Source of the DNA: Falsiroseomonas oleicola
GTDB lineage: Bacteria > Pseudomonadota > Alphaproteobacteria > Acetobacterales > Acetobacteraceae
Assembly (NCBI RefSeq): GCF_019029495.1
Contig: NZ_JAERQM010000003.1
Coordinates: 186,001-250,000 of the forward strand
Direction: 5' to 3'
Length of the DNA: 64,000 nt
Made by a program: the position numbers and the translations under genes. This document shows positions 63,598-64,000 of the stretch, one piece after another. The notes beneath the pieces were generated by a model. It saw only the letters and a list, made by a program, of their open reading frames with translations, was not told the DNA's origin and made no database searches. Within the stretch, counting starts at the first letter, position 1, and every line of letters begins with the position of its first letter.

Positions 63598-64000
63598 CGC
63601 AGCACCGCGTCGGCGATCATGCGCCGCTGCGCCGCCGCGGCCTCCGGCGCCTCCAGCGCGCGCCCATAGATCGCGTGCAGCGTGTGGCGGTTGGAGATGC
63701 GGTAGAAGCAGAAGCCACTGATCAGCATGTGCAGGTCGAGCGCATCCAGCCCGGCGCGGAACACATCCTCCGCCTGCCCGCGCGTGATCAGGTCGCGTAG
63801 CGTGCCGATGATGGCGGCGTTGCGCGCCGGGATGGTCTCCGAGGCCGCGACGATGCGCGCCTCGTGGATGTTCTCCACGCTGACCAGGCGGACAAATTCC
63901 GGGTGCTGCGCATGATGGTCGAAGGTGACTTCCACCAGGCGCCGCAGCGCCTCCATCGCCGGCCGCGTGTCGAGCTGCAGCGCCTGCTCGGCATCCCGCA
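63582..64000 (-). CDS. TetR-family regulator, N-terminus outside the window
   Basis: The C-terminal 138 or so residues of a TetR repressor are present (EVTFDHHAQHPEFVRLVSVE, NIHEARIVAASETIPARNAA, LDALDLHMLISGFCFYRISN); the DNA-binding N-terminus lies beyond the right edge. It overlaps the end of the shikimate dehydrogenase by 16 bp, converging with it. It is the best candidate for binding the palindrome in the quiC-aroE gap. Confidence 0.8.
   Translation of the reverse strand, partial: RDAEQALQLDTRPAMEALRRLVEVTFDHHAQHPEFVRLVSVENIHEARIVAASETIPARNAAIIGTLRDLITRGQAEDVFRAGLDALDLHMLISGFCFYRISNRHTLHAIYGRALEAPEAAAAQRRMIADAVLRYVAS

Noticed and set aside
1-64000. CRISPR arrays or rRNA genes
   Set aside because: No regularly spaced short repeats, and no rRNA-like stretch was seen.

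Overview
The window is high-GC DNA from an alphaproteobacterium, most likely an Acetobacteraceae member of the Roseomonas type. The evidence is the very GC-rich codon use, the miaB-phoH-ybeY-corC order, and a glsB-type membrane gene, hrcA and lutB/lutC in the same neighbourhood. The taxonomic call rests on protein style and gene order only.

Left part (1-15.8 kb), ordinary chromosome. A glycosyltransferase faces the tRNA/rRNA-maturation operon miaB-phoH-ybeY-corC on the minus strand. Next come plsC and a divergent opine-dehydrogenase-family gene, then an odd two-gene insertion (7.6-8.8 kb). A tightly coupled minus-strand group follows: lutB, a 75-aa protein, lutC, an Smr protein and an XRE regulator. 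After it are hrcA, a small coupled membrane protein, a secreted lytic-transglycosylase-like protein and glsB. The segment ends with a decayed IS630 transposase and tRNA-Gly(GCC).

Middle part (15.8-33.2 kb), an accessory mosaic behind the tRNA. It holds a truncated DUF4297 (Cap4-type nuclease) gene, an acetamidase, and a large serine recombinase with a DUF2924 protein and a 142-aa partner. It then has a primase-helicase of phage/plasmid type with a long imperfect inverted repeat just after its stop codon, and two paralogous HTH proteins flanking a ParB-methyltransferase fusion. The rest is a peptidoglycan-binding HExxH protein, a TTT-type solute-binding protein, a second serine recombinase with a DUF3489 protein, and a MerR-controlled glutaredoxin-MauE membrane protein. 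No capsid, portal, tail or terminase-large gene was recognised, so it looks like an integrative or satellite-type element rather than a full prophage.

Defence block (33.5-52.3 kb), the main discovery. Two convergent operons of overlapping or closely spaced genes meet with an 8-bp overlap. The plus-strand operon encodes a GHKL ATPase, a DUF4338 (DruA-like) protein, an unrecognised protein of about 1000 aa, and an SNF2 helicase. The minus-strand operon encodes a 2057-aa DEAH/DUF1998 helicase (DruE-like), a NERD-UvrD nuclease-helicase, and an unrecognised 336-aa protein. DUF4338 and the giant DUF1998 helicase are Druantia hallmarks, but the other five partners do not match Druantia types I, II or III as I know them. 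It is a candidate new composite anti-phage system, or two systems side by side.

Right part (52.3-64 kb). A frameshifted IS3 copy and several gene fragments lie beside an intact RND efflux pair with a divergent TetR regulator; the outer-membrane partner is reduced to a stump. The final segment is a shikimate/quinate catabolic pair: a 3-dehydroshikimate dehydratase/VOC fusion, and divergently a shikimate dehydrogenase. A TetR gene runs off the end, and a palindromic operator lies between the divergent genes.
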